Under the pieces are notes generated by a model that was not told the DNA's origin, searched no databases, and was given only the letters and a program-made list of their open reading frames with translations. Below, in pieces: positions 8,896 through 19,015 of a DNA stretch of 64,000 nt. Position 1 is the first letter of the stretch. Each line of letters begins with the position of its first letter. The stretch is from assembly GCA_963677165.2 (NCBI GenBank), contig CAXXSX010000002.1, positions 1,488,001-1,552,000 of the forward strand, in the 5' to 3' direction. Source of the stretch: JAFGXT01 sp963677165 (GTDB lineage: Bacteria; Verrucomicrobiota; Lentisphaeria; Victivallales; SZUA-371). Position numbers and translations under genes: made by a program.

Positions 8896-10062
8896 ATGAT
8901 CAGGAAATTACGTATGGGAATGGTAGGCGGTGGTCCAGGAGCCTTTATCGGTGAAGTTCACCGTAAAGCGGCACGACTTGATGGTAAAATCGAGATTGTT
9001 GCGGGAGCTTTCAGCCGCAATACGGATGGAAATTGTCAAATGGGAGAAGAACTGGGGCTGAGGCCGGAAAGGGTCTATGAAAACTATCAAGAAATGATTG
9101 AGAAGGAAACTGCTCTTCCTGTTGAGCAGCGCATTGATTTTGTCTCGATTGTAACACCGAATCATATGCACTATCCGATTGCAAAAGCGTTTATTGAAGC
9201 TGGATTTCATGTTATGTGTGAAAAGCCGATGACTCTGACTTTGGAAGAAGCTTCTGAGCTGAAAGCGATAGTAGAAGCTTCCGGCAAGGTTTTCGGTCTG
9301 ATGCATAATTATATCGGCTATCCGATGGTCAAGCTGGCCCGTGACATGGTGCGCCAGGGAGACCTGGGAGACATTCGTAAGATTGTGGTTATTTATCCTC
9401 AGGGATGGTTGGCTGAACCGGTTGAACAGTCGGAAAATCGTCAGGCGTCGTGGCGTACTGACCCGAAACAAAGCGGCGCCGCTGGATGCGTGGGCGATAT
9501 CGGATCACACGCTGAAAACCTGTCCGAATACATTACCGGATTGAAGATTACCGATATCTGTGCCGACATTACTACTTTTGTTCCCGGCAGACAACTGGAC
9601 GACGACGCGAGTTGCCTGCTGAAGTTTAATAATGGTGCCAAAGGTGTACTGCACTGCTCCCAAGTTTCAATTGGCGAGGAAAATGGTTTGTCAATATGGG
9701 TTTACGGGGACAAAGCCGGACTCGAGTGGCACCAGGAAGAACCGAATTCATTGAAGTTCAAGCCTATTGACGCACCGGTTCAGGTTTATACTCGCGGCAA
9801 TCCTTATGTAGCGGAAAAAAGCCCAGCTGCCGGACGCGGAACTAGAACTCCGTTCGGACATCCGGAAGGTTTTATTGAGGCATTTGCCAATCATTACTAC
9901 AATTTTGCCGACACGATTCTGGCACAGGAAAACGGACATCCGGTAGATGAATTAATCGGTGATTTTCCCAGTATTGATGACGGCGTTCGCGGCATGGCTT
10001 TCATTGAAACCGTGATTGCCAGCTCAAAATCAGCTGAAAAGTGGACAACATTTGTAATCTGA
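8896..10062 (+). CDS. Gfo/Idh/MocA family oxidoreductase
   Basis: A 388-residue NAD(P)-dependent sugar dehydrogenase-like protein. MGMVGGGPGAFIGEVH (from residue 7) is the Rossmann nucleotide-binding loop. SIVTPNHMHYPIAKAFIEAG and CEKPMTLTLEEA are the classic family motifs, with the catalytic Lys in EKP. GDIGSHAENLSEYITG supplies the C-terminal-domain His. It probably oxidises or reduces a sugar, inositol or sugar acid. AGGAG at 8881 serves the ATG at 8896; an ATG at 8889 is out of frame. The next gene, a sugar isomerase/epimerase, follows closely, a frequent pairing in sugar catabolism. Confidence 0.9.
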   Translation: MIRKLRMGMVGGGPGAFIGEVHRKAARLDGKIEIVAGAFSRNTDGNCQMGEELGLRPERVYENYQEMIEKETALPVEQRIDFVSIVTPNHMHYPIAKAFIEAGFHVMCEKPMTLTLEEASELKAIVEASGKVFGLMHNYIGYPMVKLARDMVRQGDLGDIRKIVVIYPQGWLAEPVEQSENRQASWRTDPKQSGAAGCVGDIGSHAENLSEYITGLKITDICADITTFVPGRQLDDDASCLLKFNNGAKGVLHCSQVSIGEENGLSIWVYGDKAGLEWHQEEPNSLKFKPIDAPVQVYTRGNPYVAEKSPAAGRGTRTPFGHPEGFIEAFANHYYNFADTILAQENGHPVDELIGDFPSIDDGVRGMAFIETVIASSKSAEKWTTFVI

Positions 10063-10076
10063 ACGGGAGAACTATT

Positions 10077-11069
10077 ATGACACGACCAGTTACACTATTC
10101 ACTGGGCAATGGGCGGATATGCCAATTGCGGAACTTGCGCAAAAAGCGTCTTCCTGGGGCTATGATGGCTTGGAACTTGCTTGCTGGGGAGATCATTTCG
10201 ATGTTGAAAAGGGGGCAAAAAATCAGCAGTATTGTGATGACTTGAAGGCAATGCTTGCTTCAAAAGGACTTGGCGTCTGGGCGATAAGCAACCATCTGGC
10301 CGGACAGCTCGTCTGCGATCCGAACAACGACAGCCGTTCGGATATGTTTGCACCGGAAAAATATGCCGGTAGCCCGGAAAGAAAGCGCGAATGGGCAGTG
10401 GAACAGATGAAGCTGACTGCGGCAGCGGCAAAAAACATGGGCGTTAAAGTTGTCAATGGCTTTACCGGCTCTTCTATTTGGCACATGCTCTACAGCTTTC
10501 CGCCGGTCTGTGACCAGATGATTGCCGATGGCTTTGGATATTTTGCCGAAATGTGGAATCCGATTTTAGACGTATTCGAAGAGAACAGTGTTAAATTTGC
10601 CTTGGAAGTTCATCCCACCGAAATTGCTTTTGACATTATTACTGCCTGCAAAACCCTTGATGTTGTTGATCACCGTAAAGAGTTCGGATTCAACTTTGAC
10701 CCAAGTCACCTTTACTGGCAGTTTATTGACCCGGTGAAATTCATTACAACATTTTCAAAGCGGATTTACCATGTCCATATGAAAGACGCGGCAAGGACTC
10801 TTGATGGTACCAGTGGTATTCTCGCGTCGCATTTGAATTTCGGGCAACCCGGACGCGGCTGGGACTTCCGCAGCTTAGGTCATGGAGGTGTGAATTTCGA
10901 GGAAATCATCCGTGAACTCAACCGGATAGGCTATGATGGTCCTTTGTCGGTAGAATGGGAAGACTGCGGCATGGAACGCGAATACGGCGCGGCGGAATCC
11001 TGCGCCTTCGTGAAAAAAGTTGACTTCATACCATCCTGTGTTCAGTTTGATGGAGCATTCAACCAGTAA
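10077..11069 (+). CDS. Sugar phosphate isomerase/epimerase (xylose isomerase-like TIM barrel)
   Basis: A 330-residue AP-endonuclease-2-like TIM barrel. FTGQWADMPIAELAQKASSW and YDGLELACWGDHFDV match the first strands. ALEVHPTEIAFD supplies a metal-binding Glu/His. FNFDPSHLYWQ, VHMKDAART and LSVEWEDCGMERE supply further Asp, His and Glu ligands. The ATG at 10077 is chosen because GGGAG lies just upstream; an earlier in-frame start at 10041 would overlap the oxidoreductase and lacks a ribosome-binding site. It lies 14 bp after the Gfo/Idh/MocA gene and is the last gene of the plus-strand set. Confidence 0.88.
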   Translation: MTRPVTLFTGQWADMPIAELAQKASSWGYDGLELACWGDHFDVEKGAKNQQYCDDLKAMLASKGLGVWAISNHLAGQLVCDPNNDSRSDMFAPEKYAGSPERKREWAVEQMKLTAAAAKNMGVKVVNGFTGSSIWHMLYSFPPVCDQMIADGFGYFAEMWNPILDVFEENSVKFALEVHPTEIAFDIITACKTLDVVDHRKEFGFNFDPSHLYWQFIDPVKFITTFSKRIYHVHMKDAARTLDGTSGILASHLNFGQPGRGWDFRSLGHGGVNFEEIIRELNRIGYDGPLSVEWEDCGMEREYGAAESCAFVKKVDFIPSCVQFDGAFNQ

Positions 11070-11497
11070 TTGTTTTTTGCTTACTTAGATCTTCGGTGCA
11101 AGCATACCTTGTGGCAACATACAAAATTATTAAAGTAATGTTGCCAAGCTTGAGTTTTATAGAGGAAATAAACCAATCTCAACGGTTTATATTTTTGCCC
11201 ATATACACCTCATCATGTTCAAAAAACCGAATATAGCTCAATATGGCAGTAATCTCATGAGATCAGCGAAGAAACAGTATGTTTAAGGTGATAATTAGTA
11301 TCGGAGATGGGTAGCTCCGCCGTCCGATATTTTGCCTCAAAACTGCAATGTTTTAAACGTCTTAAGTTCAAAAAAACTGAATATAGCCATCCATATCAAT
11401 GCTCAAAAAAAAGCAACGAAAAACGGTACCGAATGGCACCTCTTTTAACGTCTTATTTTAGCATTTTTTCGCGGTCATCAATAGATTCAATTAACAG
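11070..11497. other. Intergenic region between convergent operons, with hairpins and a short repeat
   Basis: No convincing gene. It holds a perfect 9-bp hairpin at 11112-11146 (TGGCAACAT with ATGTTGCCA), a 7-bp one at 11299-11329 (TATCGGA with TCCGATA) followed by TTTTG, and two near-identical ~21-bp direct repeats starting at 11217 and 11366 (GTTCAAAAAACCGAATATAG and a one-base-longer variant). The hairpins may end the plus-strand operon. A 71-codon frame here has no ribosome-binding site and no recognisable composition. Confidence 0.5.
11112..11146 (+). terminator. Possible terminator of the plus-strand catabolic operon
   Basis: TGGCAACAT at 11112-11120 pairs perfectly with ATGTTGCCA at 11138-11146, 43 bp after the isomerase/epimerase stop. 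The loop is 17 bases and AT-rich. The downstream tail is only weakly T-rich, so efficiency is uncertain. Confidence 0.4.
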
Positions 11498-13399
11498 TCA
11501 GCTTTTTTTCAAGTCAATATAATCATGCAAATTCCCCTGTTTGCAACAGGATATATTTACTTTGCATGAGATTCCATTGCTATATTTTACTTCATAAATG
11601 CCGGACTGGTTCTCAATAAATTCATCAATGAACTCAACTGTGCAACCAGACATTTCTTTGAATGCCAGGTTATATGCTTCTTTTATTTCGTTGATGGAAT
11701 CCTGATAATAGTCGCCCGTATTATTTTTTCTGTATGATATTTCCATTGATGGTCTTGCGCCAAACGCAATTTCTGCTGATAAACCTTTCACTACTCCGCC
11801 TGGGAGATTTCTGTAGTGATGAACAAAACGGTCCTGGTAGGTAATCAGACCATGTACCGCAATCTGATAAAAAGGAATGCCGCGCTCAGTGATTGCTTTC
11901 AAGGTTTCAGGATACTCCCAGGAATCATGATAACCTGTAATTAAATGACTGATTCTGGCCCCTTCATCAATAAACGGCAAAGAAAAAGCGGAAGGAGTTT
12001 CTACAGCGACAGCTCCATACATTTTTCTAGGTATGCTTGTCATTTTTGCCAAAGAAATAGCATATTGCTCTTCATCGGCAGGATGAGATTGACTATGACA
12101 TCTCCATAATACGGTTGATTGTGCATCCATGTAATAATGACCGAAGAAACCTAATTCCAGAATTTTACTAAAATTGTAGCCATAACGTTCAAGATAAACG
12201 GTCGGACAGATTTTAAATGCTTGACCTCCAGCCCATATCCCGGATGACCTTAGTGAGCCATCAGGAGTCTGTGTTATATAGCTGGAGTCAAAATCCGGTG
12301 CGGTAAGATATGCGTCCGTCACATTGTCGTGAGGAACAAGCTGGTATCCAACTTTTTCTGCTTTTTTGATCAGTTTTGTCAGATCATCAATACTGCCCAG
12401 CAAAGGTTCAATCGGAAGCTTTGTGGGATAGGCTCCGTCATGACCGGCAAGGTTCCATCCTACAAGAGTAATTACTGCATGATCAATACCGGCTGCCTTC
12501 ATCGAATCGATTATCTTTTCTGTTTCTTTGAATGTGGTATATACCTGGACATCAGACTGTCCGTCCGGAGATATAGGAGTCTTGACCGCCATAAGGATTT
12601 TCACCCTCAGAGCGTTCACCGAATATTTTAGGACCGGATTGGAATCAAGACGGTCTTTCAGGGGTGAAACTCCTTTATAATTAATCAGATAATTACGATA
12701 AGATTTTGCCATTTCCGGATATTCGGAAGAAGCTCCTTGGGTGAAAACATAAAAGACTTCAAGTTCTTTCTGCGGTAATAAATCTCCCGGCTGGAAACGG
12801 GTTCCGAAATCAGGATAAATACGGTTGGTTCCGTTATTGTTTATCTCAGTGGTTACATGGCAGTTGAAATCGCCTTGATGTACGATTGATAAAATTCCCT
12901 GCCCTCCTACTTTTGACGCAAAGCAGTTCATCATGGAAAACTTTTCCCACTCAGCTTGCTCCATGTAAATTCTAGTCCGGTCAATGCAAGGAGGATGTTC
13001 TTTGAACTGTACAAGACAGCCTGAATAAGCTGGAATAATAAAATGGCCTTCATCGCCGACTTTACTTTCCATTAATTCCGGCAATAAGCAGATTCCCATC
13101 AACCGGAATTGCAGAGCCGCTTGTTCTACGGCTTCGCCAAGTCTGATCTTTACTTTCAGTATGTTGTTTTCAACTTTCAATATTACCGGAATAATTAATC
13201 CGTATTCGTCGTTTGAAAGGTGGATTCGTACATTAGGTCCAGCAGGAAATATCTGACTTATTACGAATTCATTTGCGATTGTCTTCCGGTCAAGCACACG
13301 GTCGAACAAAGAGACTTTCAGGGCATGTTTTAAGTTTAAGGTCCTATTAAACTCTTCACCGGAAATGATCAAATTATTATTTTCAATTTTTATATTCAT
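11498..13399 (-). CDS. Glycosidase-like protein, DUF5696/GH101-type architecture suspected
   Basis: A 633-residue protein without a signal peptide. The ATG at 13399 is chosen because AGGAAG precedes it; an upstream in-frame start at 13420 has none. The N-terminal ~250 residues look like a beta-sandwich. The middle is TIM-barrel-like: AVITLVGWNLAGHDGAYPT, then YQLVPHDNVTDAYL, ICPTVYLERYG and FFGHYYMDAQST, where Asp in YYMDAQ is a candidate nucleophile position. The overall layout recalls DUF5696 and GH101-type proteins, but the family call is tentative. It is last in cassette A, 35 bp after the 1539-residue secreted protein. Confidence 0.5.
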   Translation of the reverse strand: MNIKIENNNLIISGEEFNRTLNLKHALKVSLFDRVLDRKTIANEFVISQIFPAGPNVRIHLSNDEYGLIIPVILKVENNILKVKIRLGEAVEQAALQFRLMGICLLPELMESKVGDEGHFIIPAYSGCLVQFKEHPPCIDRTRIYMEQAEWEKFSMMNCFASKVGGQGILSIVHQGDFNCHVTTEINNNGTNRIYPDFGTRFQPGDLLPQKELEVFYVFTQGASSEYPEMAKSYRNYLINYKGVSPLKDRLDSNPVLKYSVNALRVKILMAVKTPISPDGQSDVQVYTTFKETEKIIDSMKAAGIDHAVITLVGWNLAGHDGAYPTKLPIEPLLGSIDDLTKLIKKAEKVGYQLVPHDNVTDAYLTAPDFDSSYITQTPDGSLRSSGIWAGGQAFKICPTVYLERYGYNFSKILELGFFGHYYMDAQSTVLWRCHSQSHPADEEQYAISLAKMTSIPRKMYGAVAVETPSAFSLPFIDEGARISHLITGYHDSWEYPETLKAITERGIPFYQIAVHGLITYQDRFVHHYRNLPGGVVKGLSAEIAFGARPSMEISYRKNNTGDYYQDSINEIKEAYNLAFKEMSGCTVEFIDEFIENQSGIYEVKYSNGISCKVNISCCKQGNLHDYIDLKKS

Positions 13400-13434
13400 T
13401 TTTCTTCCTGATAATAGCAAATTCTTTAAAAAAT

Positions 13435-16400
13435 TCAGTATTTTATGGTTATATTTCCAATTGTTTTACGTATGATCGGAGCATTAAATGCGCTCCCTTC
13501 TGAACTTACTGCAATCTCGACACGATATTCTCTTGGCTTTACAAAATCAAGCGGTGTTTTTAGCTCGTTCTGAACTTTATATGTATCCAGGTTAAATTTG
13601 ATTTTTCCGCTATTCTTAGTAATTGGTAGAGTCTGGCAATATCTGATAATTCCATCCCTGCTGAGGTAAAGACTGACAAATTTTTTCTTGTTGTCTGAAT
13701 TTTGGAAATTATATATTGCCTCAACTGGCATGGTACCTCCTGCTGAAATATCTCGCGTGGATAATTCTGCCTTGATATTGGAATATGCTGCATTAAATGC
13801 TTTATTCGTATGTGATATATCTATACGACTTAATCCTTTGTCGATTGATACGATTAGAGTCGGCTTGCCGGAAATGATTGAAATGCCAAGAGAGGCTGTA
13901 TTGACACTGACGTCATTCACTTTTACCGTTGATTTTTCATCAAAACCTGGAATTGCTATATGGGCTGGTTTGTCTGAATCAATTTTAAGGCTAATGGTAT
14001 TGCCGGTTTGATTCAAATATTCGATTTTAGCACCAATTTGTTCCGGCAGAGATATTTCTGTATTAATCTTTTCGGAGGCGAAAATATAAGCCGGAACCTG
14101 TGAAATAGTTACGACACAGGCTGTTTCCGGTGGAACTTCCGGAAGATTAAAACTTAAGCGGTCTCCGGAAATCCTGTAATCCGAAATGACCTTTGTTGAA
14201 AACAGGTCTTTGATAAACCAGTTTGAACGCAAGAGTTTGAATGGCACCAGTAGCTCACTGGCCAAAATCGGTTTAAAAAGATGGATATATACTGGTTTCC
14301 TTTTGTCGATTGAAGCCTTTTTTATGCTCACTGAGAACTTAACATTATTCTTTCGCTTCGAATGGTTAACAAATGTTATCAGGGAACTATTGCCCATATC
14401 GTATGAATAACTTTCCAGGGTTTTATTCCAGTCTTTCCACCAGCAGGGGATCATACCGATATCAGTTAATTTCAGGGCAGACATATCAACCCCTATTTCA
14501 CTAACTTTTACACCCATTTTTTGGATAGGAAGCCAACCGTTACCATAATATTTTTTTCGAGTATTTTTACCTGCAACGGGAGCGGAACAAAGCCAACCGA
14601 ATAAAATCAGATTGTTCAAATAATGATGGTTTGATGAGATATTATCAGATTTCTGAAGGTCAGCATGCCAAACCAGAGGAATTATGGGTAAATAACGTCT
14701 CCTGCTTATCTGGGAAAGCAGAAAGGCATCAGAAGCCTCATGCCATTTATATTTACAATTTCTTTGGTCAGCTCCTTCCATGTAAGCCACATCCTGTCCC
14801 GGGATCAGCAGACCTCCGGAATTGTAAAAGTTGAAACCATGATATTTGGAGGCAATTTTTTCAAGTTCAAGGGAAAGTTCTGTAATGTAGTTGGGAGAAG
14901 TTACTTTCAACGTTTTCCAATCGACAGTAAGCGGCAATGCCGGGTAGCCATCAATATACAAACTGTCCATTCCAAGATATCGGTAAAGTCCTTCTGCATC
15001 GCTTTGATATTTGCCGGATTCGACAATTGCAGCCGTGTTTGCTATAAATAAAGATTCGCACCAGCTTGAATGAATCCGTTTGCCGCTTTTCAGGTGGGTG
15101 TACCAGTTTTCTTTCGCTCTTTCCTGCGGAGAAAAGACTTCAGCATGATAGGTGTACAGGGCAACTTTTGAGCGGTTATGCGTAAACTCATGGGTTGACC
15201 GGATACAATCCCGTATAAACTTAGAATCGATTTTGAAATATTTACCATCATTATGTTCAAGAATTCCGGCTGTAACCTGCTTGTCATCACCAACCGCATA
15301 ATCGGGATGATGAATACTCCAGTGCATATTACAGTTTACACCGCCCTCGTCACTTCTTGTGTATTTCATAAACTCTTTCCAGGCGGCTTTTTCATGGGGG
15401 AGCAGATTCGGATTACGCCTGGCTCGCCAGCGTGAATGAAAGTTGACCGATGAAATACCGTGCCGCAGTTTCTTAGCTTTTTCGGCAACCGGATATTTAT
15501 CGTATAACTTTTTAAGCTCTCTGCGTCCCAAATACTTTTTGCTGTAATAGGATACTCTGTTACCTTCGTAAAAATCAAAGCTGGTTTCAGCCGATACGCC
15601 ATTCCCACTCGGATCCAGGAAGTTAGTGAAATAAGGAAGTTTCCACCCACTTGTGGTTAAGTATGTTTCGACGGGAGAGATTGGCGGAAACGCAATCTTG
15701 TCATTTACTTTCCATAGATATTGGGAAAATAAGCTGTGCTTCTCGGGATTAATCAACAACCACTGGGCCCAGCCAGAAGTCGTTGGCCAACCCGTTGTAA
15801 ATGAAATTTTTAGTTCATCTTTAATTTTGTTGGCAGAATATAAAGTGGGATTAGTACCATTAGCGATATATCGGTTGTATATGCTATTTGAGCGATACAT
15901 GGGGGTAATATTGGTGTTGGAAATTACAGACAATAGTAGTTCTTGCTGTTTCACGTCAGAAATTTCTATTCGTTTTGACAATCTTGTCCTGCTGTCCGAC
16001 TCGATAATATAGTTTTTGGTAATCAGTCCGGGAATACCGGTATTGGAACATGTTAAACTCAGGATTGTTTTATCCTGAGCCTTTTTAATCTTAAATTTCA
16101 AGAGTTTATCATTGAGTTCAAAGAACTCACTGGCATCACTTTTCCTGGATTCGATAATATAGGAGTCATAGACAAGGTCAACAATCTTTTCTCCATCTGA
16201 ATTCCATGCTGCGCAAAGAATACCATTTGATTTATTGACAGCATAGATGGCTTTTCCTGCATTAAGGTAGAAATATTTTTTTGTCTCGACGATTTTCCCA
16301 CTGGTAACGCCTGGAAATTTATGGCATGAGTAGCGTTTAATAATGGATTTTTGAATACTGGCGACAATCTCCTTGGTTTTGTCTTCAATCTCCTTTATCG

Positions 16401-18054
16401 CCATCCAGTTTTTTATTAAGGACTTGATGGATGCATAGTTTACTTGTTCTGAGTTATTGTCCTGATTTAGCTTGCGGGATATTTGTTCAAAACGTCTGGT
16501 CAAGCCTTTATATTGATCTGCATCTTTGACCGTATTTACGAGTTGAAAAACTTTATTTAGGTTTAAGTATCTGTGAAGCAAATCATTTTTAAATTTTTCT
16601 GCAAAGCTGGTATTACTGTTGTTCCATGCTGAAAAATCTCCAGCATCGCCTTCACGACCCCAGATAATCCGATTGTAGCGTGCCTTTTTGAAAAAGCTTG
16701 AGCCCATCAGATATGACCATGAAGCATATTTCATTGCAGAATGATTTCCAGCTAGAAAATCTCTGGCAAAATTGAATTTGGAAACATCTTTTTTCGTTCT
16801 AACTACATCTAGTGGAATCTTGAACTCAATGCTCCAATAATTTTGTGCTTTTCTTGCAGCGGTTGTCCAGTCTGGACAATCCCAGTCTTTTCCTCGTCTA
16901 CCCTTTGCATCCAGACGTCCAGTTCCGGGATTTGCAACAAATTGGAGGATTTCATCATTCACAACAAAAAATAGTTCGATAGCATCATCTCCCCAGATAT
17001 CTTTTCCGTGTTTGGATGAATGAAGATCTTTCATGTCAGGCTCATAACACAATGCACTCACATAGACATATTTGCCATCATGCGCGATTCCCCATATCGT
17101 CGGAGGAAATACCGGAGAATGGTTGAAGTCATTGGTGCCAAGCACAAATGATTTTGGCATTTTCTTCCAGGCGGGATCATTTAGAACATTTCCATCAATA
17201 ACCGGAGGGGAGCTTATAAACGGAACATAATAGCCTGCCTGTTTCTTGCTTTGTGACGTTTCTTCAGATGTTTTCTTAAAGCTTTCTATTGAAAGTTTTT
17301 TCCGGTTTTTTGCGGCTTTCACAATGGGCTGTACATCATCAGGTTCATCAAAAATAATCATTTCATCAATAGCCATCGGAAAGCCTTTATCTGTCCCAAA
17401 AGAAAATCCGGTCAATTCAAAACTGGAAGGAATCGTTTTGCCTTTACTCACTTCGACTCCATCGAGGAATAGTTTAATAGAATCCATATTCCAACAAAGA
17501 GTAACGTGATGCCACTGATCTTTTTTCCACTTCTCTTTGTTATAAAGATTTTTCAGAAACCGCTTTTTCAACGAACCGGCAATGCGACAATTTACGCTGG
17601 AGACTTTCTTTCCTTCACCGCAAAAAAGACAGTTCAAAATCCATTCATCATATTTTGAGTTATAGTACAAGTATATTTGGATAAAACCATCTTTTAATTT
17701 TTCTCTAAAAATGATGGGATATCCAAACTGTTTATACGAATCATGACTTAGTTCTTTTTGCATATTTATCCAAAAAGCAATACCTCCGCAACGCATGGGT
17801 AAAGGTTCTTCGAAGGTGTATCGGACACGTTTATCAAGCGAAAGTGATTTATTTTTAGTAGTTACTTGGTGTTTTAAAAAATTTTCCTTAGGCAATACGA
17901 TTAACTGCATCGGAGTTGAACTCATATTTTTTATCAGGCAATAGTTCTCTTTTTTGATGCCGTTAAAATGGTCCATAATCAGTACTCTGGCACTAAGTGC
18001 GACAGAAAGGAGTACTAAAAATAATTGAATAAGGATTGATTTTTTATTGAACAT
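13435..18054 (-). CDS. Very large secreted LamG + CBM9-like + TIM-barrel protein
   Basis: A 1539-residue exported protein. ATG at 18054 has GGGAA six bases upstream; the ATG two codons earlier sits too close to that site. A signal peptide (ILIQLFLVLLSVALSARV) is followed by a LamG/concanavalin-like domain at about 75-260 (QWHHVTLCWNMDSIKLFLDG). A CBM9-like domain follows at about 275-470 (PPVIDGNVLNDPAWKKMP, DDAIELFF, WSIEFKIPL). A helical linker and beta-rich region come next, then a barrel-like part at about 880-1200 with YRYLGMDSLYIDGYPALP and VAYMEGADQRN, and a C-terminal beta region. It resembles glycan-binding glycosidases; the catalytic family is not recognised. Confidence 0.65.
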   Translation of the reverse strand: MFNKKSILIQLFLVLLSVALSARVLIMDHFNGIKKENYCLIKNMSSTPMQLIVLPKENFLKHQVTTKNKSLSLDKRVRYTFEEPLPMRCGGIAFWINMQKELSHDSYKQFGYPIIFREKLKDGFIQIYLYYNSKYDEWILNCLFCGEGKKVSSVNCRIAGSLKKRFLKNLYNKEKWKKDQWHHVTLCWNMDSIKLFLDGVEVSKGKTIPSSFELTGFSFGTDKGFPMAIDEMIIFDEPDDVQPIVKAAKNRKKLSIESFKKTSEETSQSKKQAGYYVPFISSPPVIDGNVLNDPAWKKMPKSFVLGTNDFNHSPVFPPTIWGIAHDGKYVYVSALCYEPDMKDLHSSKHGKDIWGDDAIELFFVVNDEILQFVANPGTGRLDAKGRRGKDWDCPDWTTAARKAQNYWSIEFKIPLDVVRTKKDVSKFNFARDFLAGNHSAMKYASWSYLMGSSFFKKARYNRIIWGREGDAGDFSAWNNSNTSFAEKFKNDLLHRYLNLNKVFQLVNTVKDADQYKGLTRRFEQISRKLNQDNNSEQVNYASIKSLIKNWMAIKEIEDKTKEIVASIQKSIIKRYSCHKFPGVTSGKIVETKKYFYLNAGKAIYAVNKSNGILCAAWNSDGEKIVDLVYDSYIIESRKSDASEFFELNDKLLKFKIKKAQDKTILSLTCSNTGIPGLITKNYIIESDSRTRLSKRIEISDVKQQELLLSVISNTNITPMYRSNSIYNRYIANGTNPTLYSANKIKDELKISFTTGWPTTSGWAQWLLINPEKHSLFSQYLWKVNDKIAFPPISPVETYLTTSGWKLPYFTNFLDPSGNGVSAETSFDFYEGNRVSYYSKKYLGRRELKKLYDKYPVAEKAKKLRHGISSVNFHSRWRARRNPNLLPHEKAAWKEFMKYTRSDEGGVNCNMHWSIHHPDYAVGDDKQVTAGILEHNDGKYFKIDSKFIRDCIRSTHEFTHNRSKVALYTYHAEVFSPQERAKENWYTHLKSGKRIHSSWCESLFIANTAAIVESGKYQSDAEGLYRYLGMDSLYIDGYPALPLTVDWKTLKVTSPNYITELSLELEKIASKYHGFNFYNSGGLLIPGQDVAYMEGADQRNCKYKWHEASDAFLLSQISRRRYLPIIPLVWHADLQKSDNISSNHHYLNNLILFGWLCSAPVAGKNTRKKYYGNGWLPIQKMGVKVSEIGVDMSALKLTDIGMIPCWWKDWNKTLESYSYDMGNSSLITFVNHSKRKNNVKFSVSIKKASIDKRKPVYIHLFKPILASELLVPFKLLRSNWFIKDLFSTKVISDYRISGDRLSFNLPEVPPETACVVTISQVPAYIFASEKINTEISLPEQIGAKIEYLNQTGNTISLKIDSDKPAHIAIPGFDEKSTVKVNDVSVNTASLGISIISGKPTLIVSIDKGLSRIDISHTNKAFNAAYSNIKAELSTRDISAGGTMPVEAIYNFQNSDNKKKFVSLYLSRDGIIRYCQTLPITKNSGKIKFNLDTYKVQNELKTPLDFVKPREYRVEIAVSSEGSAFNAPIIRKTIGNITIKY

Positions 18055-18213
18055 ATCCATTTCCCTTTTTTCGTTATTTTATATTTTAAATGTTTGGAAT
18101 ATTAACTTTTGCAGTGTTACAACAATACCGTTTCTGTTCTTTGCGTATTTTCAGTTACTTCCAGTAGCTGGATACACGCAATAAACAATTTAATATATAC
18201 ACAATGAGATCGT

Positions 18214-18942
18214 TTATGGTTGGTGAGTTTCAAAATACTTCCATGGATAATAATTGTAGCCTGTACCCATGTCATTATAATTGCTATAATGCAGATTTTT
18301 TTCAGTGATCATGCATGCGTGTCCGTCAATAAACCACACATTGTGTCCTTCTGTATGTGACTGCGGATGTTTATAGGTTTCCCAATTGTCAAAAAAATCA
18401 GAAAAATAAGCATATGGATTATTTCTCATACTTGGATAAGTCGGTCGTCCATTGAGTTTTGTAATAGTATAGTTCTTATTGGGTTTAAAATATGAAGCGG
18501 ACCCCCAGGGGCGTATGGTATAACTAATTTTCACTACTGAAGTCGTTAATGGAGTCGAATGTCCAGTGAAAATCTTCATATTCTGGTAGGCTCGTTTCTG
18601 GTCACTGGGGCATTGGAACATACTTCCATTGGGGAGATAATTTTCAATAACCAGAACAGATGGTCCGATGCGCTCATATTTACTGTTTTTAGCTCCAATA
18701 AATTCGGTTATCCCCAGCGACCAATAGGGGACCAGGTAATCGTTAAAATCGTTACAATAGTTTACTGTGCCCAATCCAATCTGTTTGAGGTTATTCAGGC
18801 AGGAAATTGACTTTGCTTTTGCACGAGCTTTTCCCACTGCCGGCAAAAGCATACTTGCCAGAATTGCAATTATAGCAATAACTATTAGGAGCTCTATAAG
18901 TGTGAATCGTTTCTTACTCGATAATGTTTTTTCCCTTTTCAT
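18214..18942 (-). CDS. Pseudopilin-like H-X9-DG protein
   Basis: A 242-residue protein starting MKREKTLSSKKRFTLIELL, then a hydrophobic VIAIIAILASMLL helix: a type IV prepilin N-terminus with Glu at mature position 5. Residue -1 is Arg instead of the usual Gly. The C-terminus has HTEGHNVWFIDGHA, an exact H-X9-DG motif typical of Lentisphaerota/Planctomycetota pseudopilin-like proteins. A LNNLKQIG segment follows the helix, as in relatives. It lies between the LacI regulator and the 1539-residue secreted protein in cassette A. AGGT precedes the start. Surface display, secretion or adhesion is inferred; its real role is unknown. Confidence 0.88.
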   Translation of the reverse strand: MKREKTLSSKKRFTLIELLIVIAIIAILASMLLPAVGKARAKAKSISCLNNLKQIGLGTVNYCNDFNDYLVPYWSLGITEFIGAKNSKYERIGPSVLVIENYLPNGSMFQCPSDQKRAYQNMKIFTGHSTPLTTSVVKISYTIRPWGSASYFKPNKNYTITKLNGRPTYPSMRNNPYAYFSDFFDNWETYKHPQSHTEGHNVWFIDGHACMITEKNLHYSNYNDMGTGYNYYPWKYFETHQP

Positions 18943-19015
18943 TTTTTACCTTCATAAGTGTTTTTTGTATTTTTTGTTTTTAAAAATATAACTTCTTTTC
19001 TACATGGAGTCTTTT

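Noticed and set aside
8908..9471. 187-codon minus-strand frame
   Set aside because: Antisense to the Gfo/Idh/MocA gene; composition is that of a shadow frame.
11307..11522. 71-codon plus-strand frame between convergent operons
   Set aside because: No ribosome-binding site, overlaps the end of the minus-strand gene, and contains hairpin and repeat DNA.
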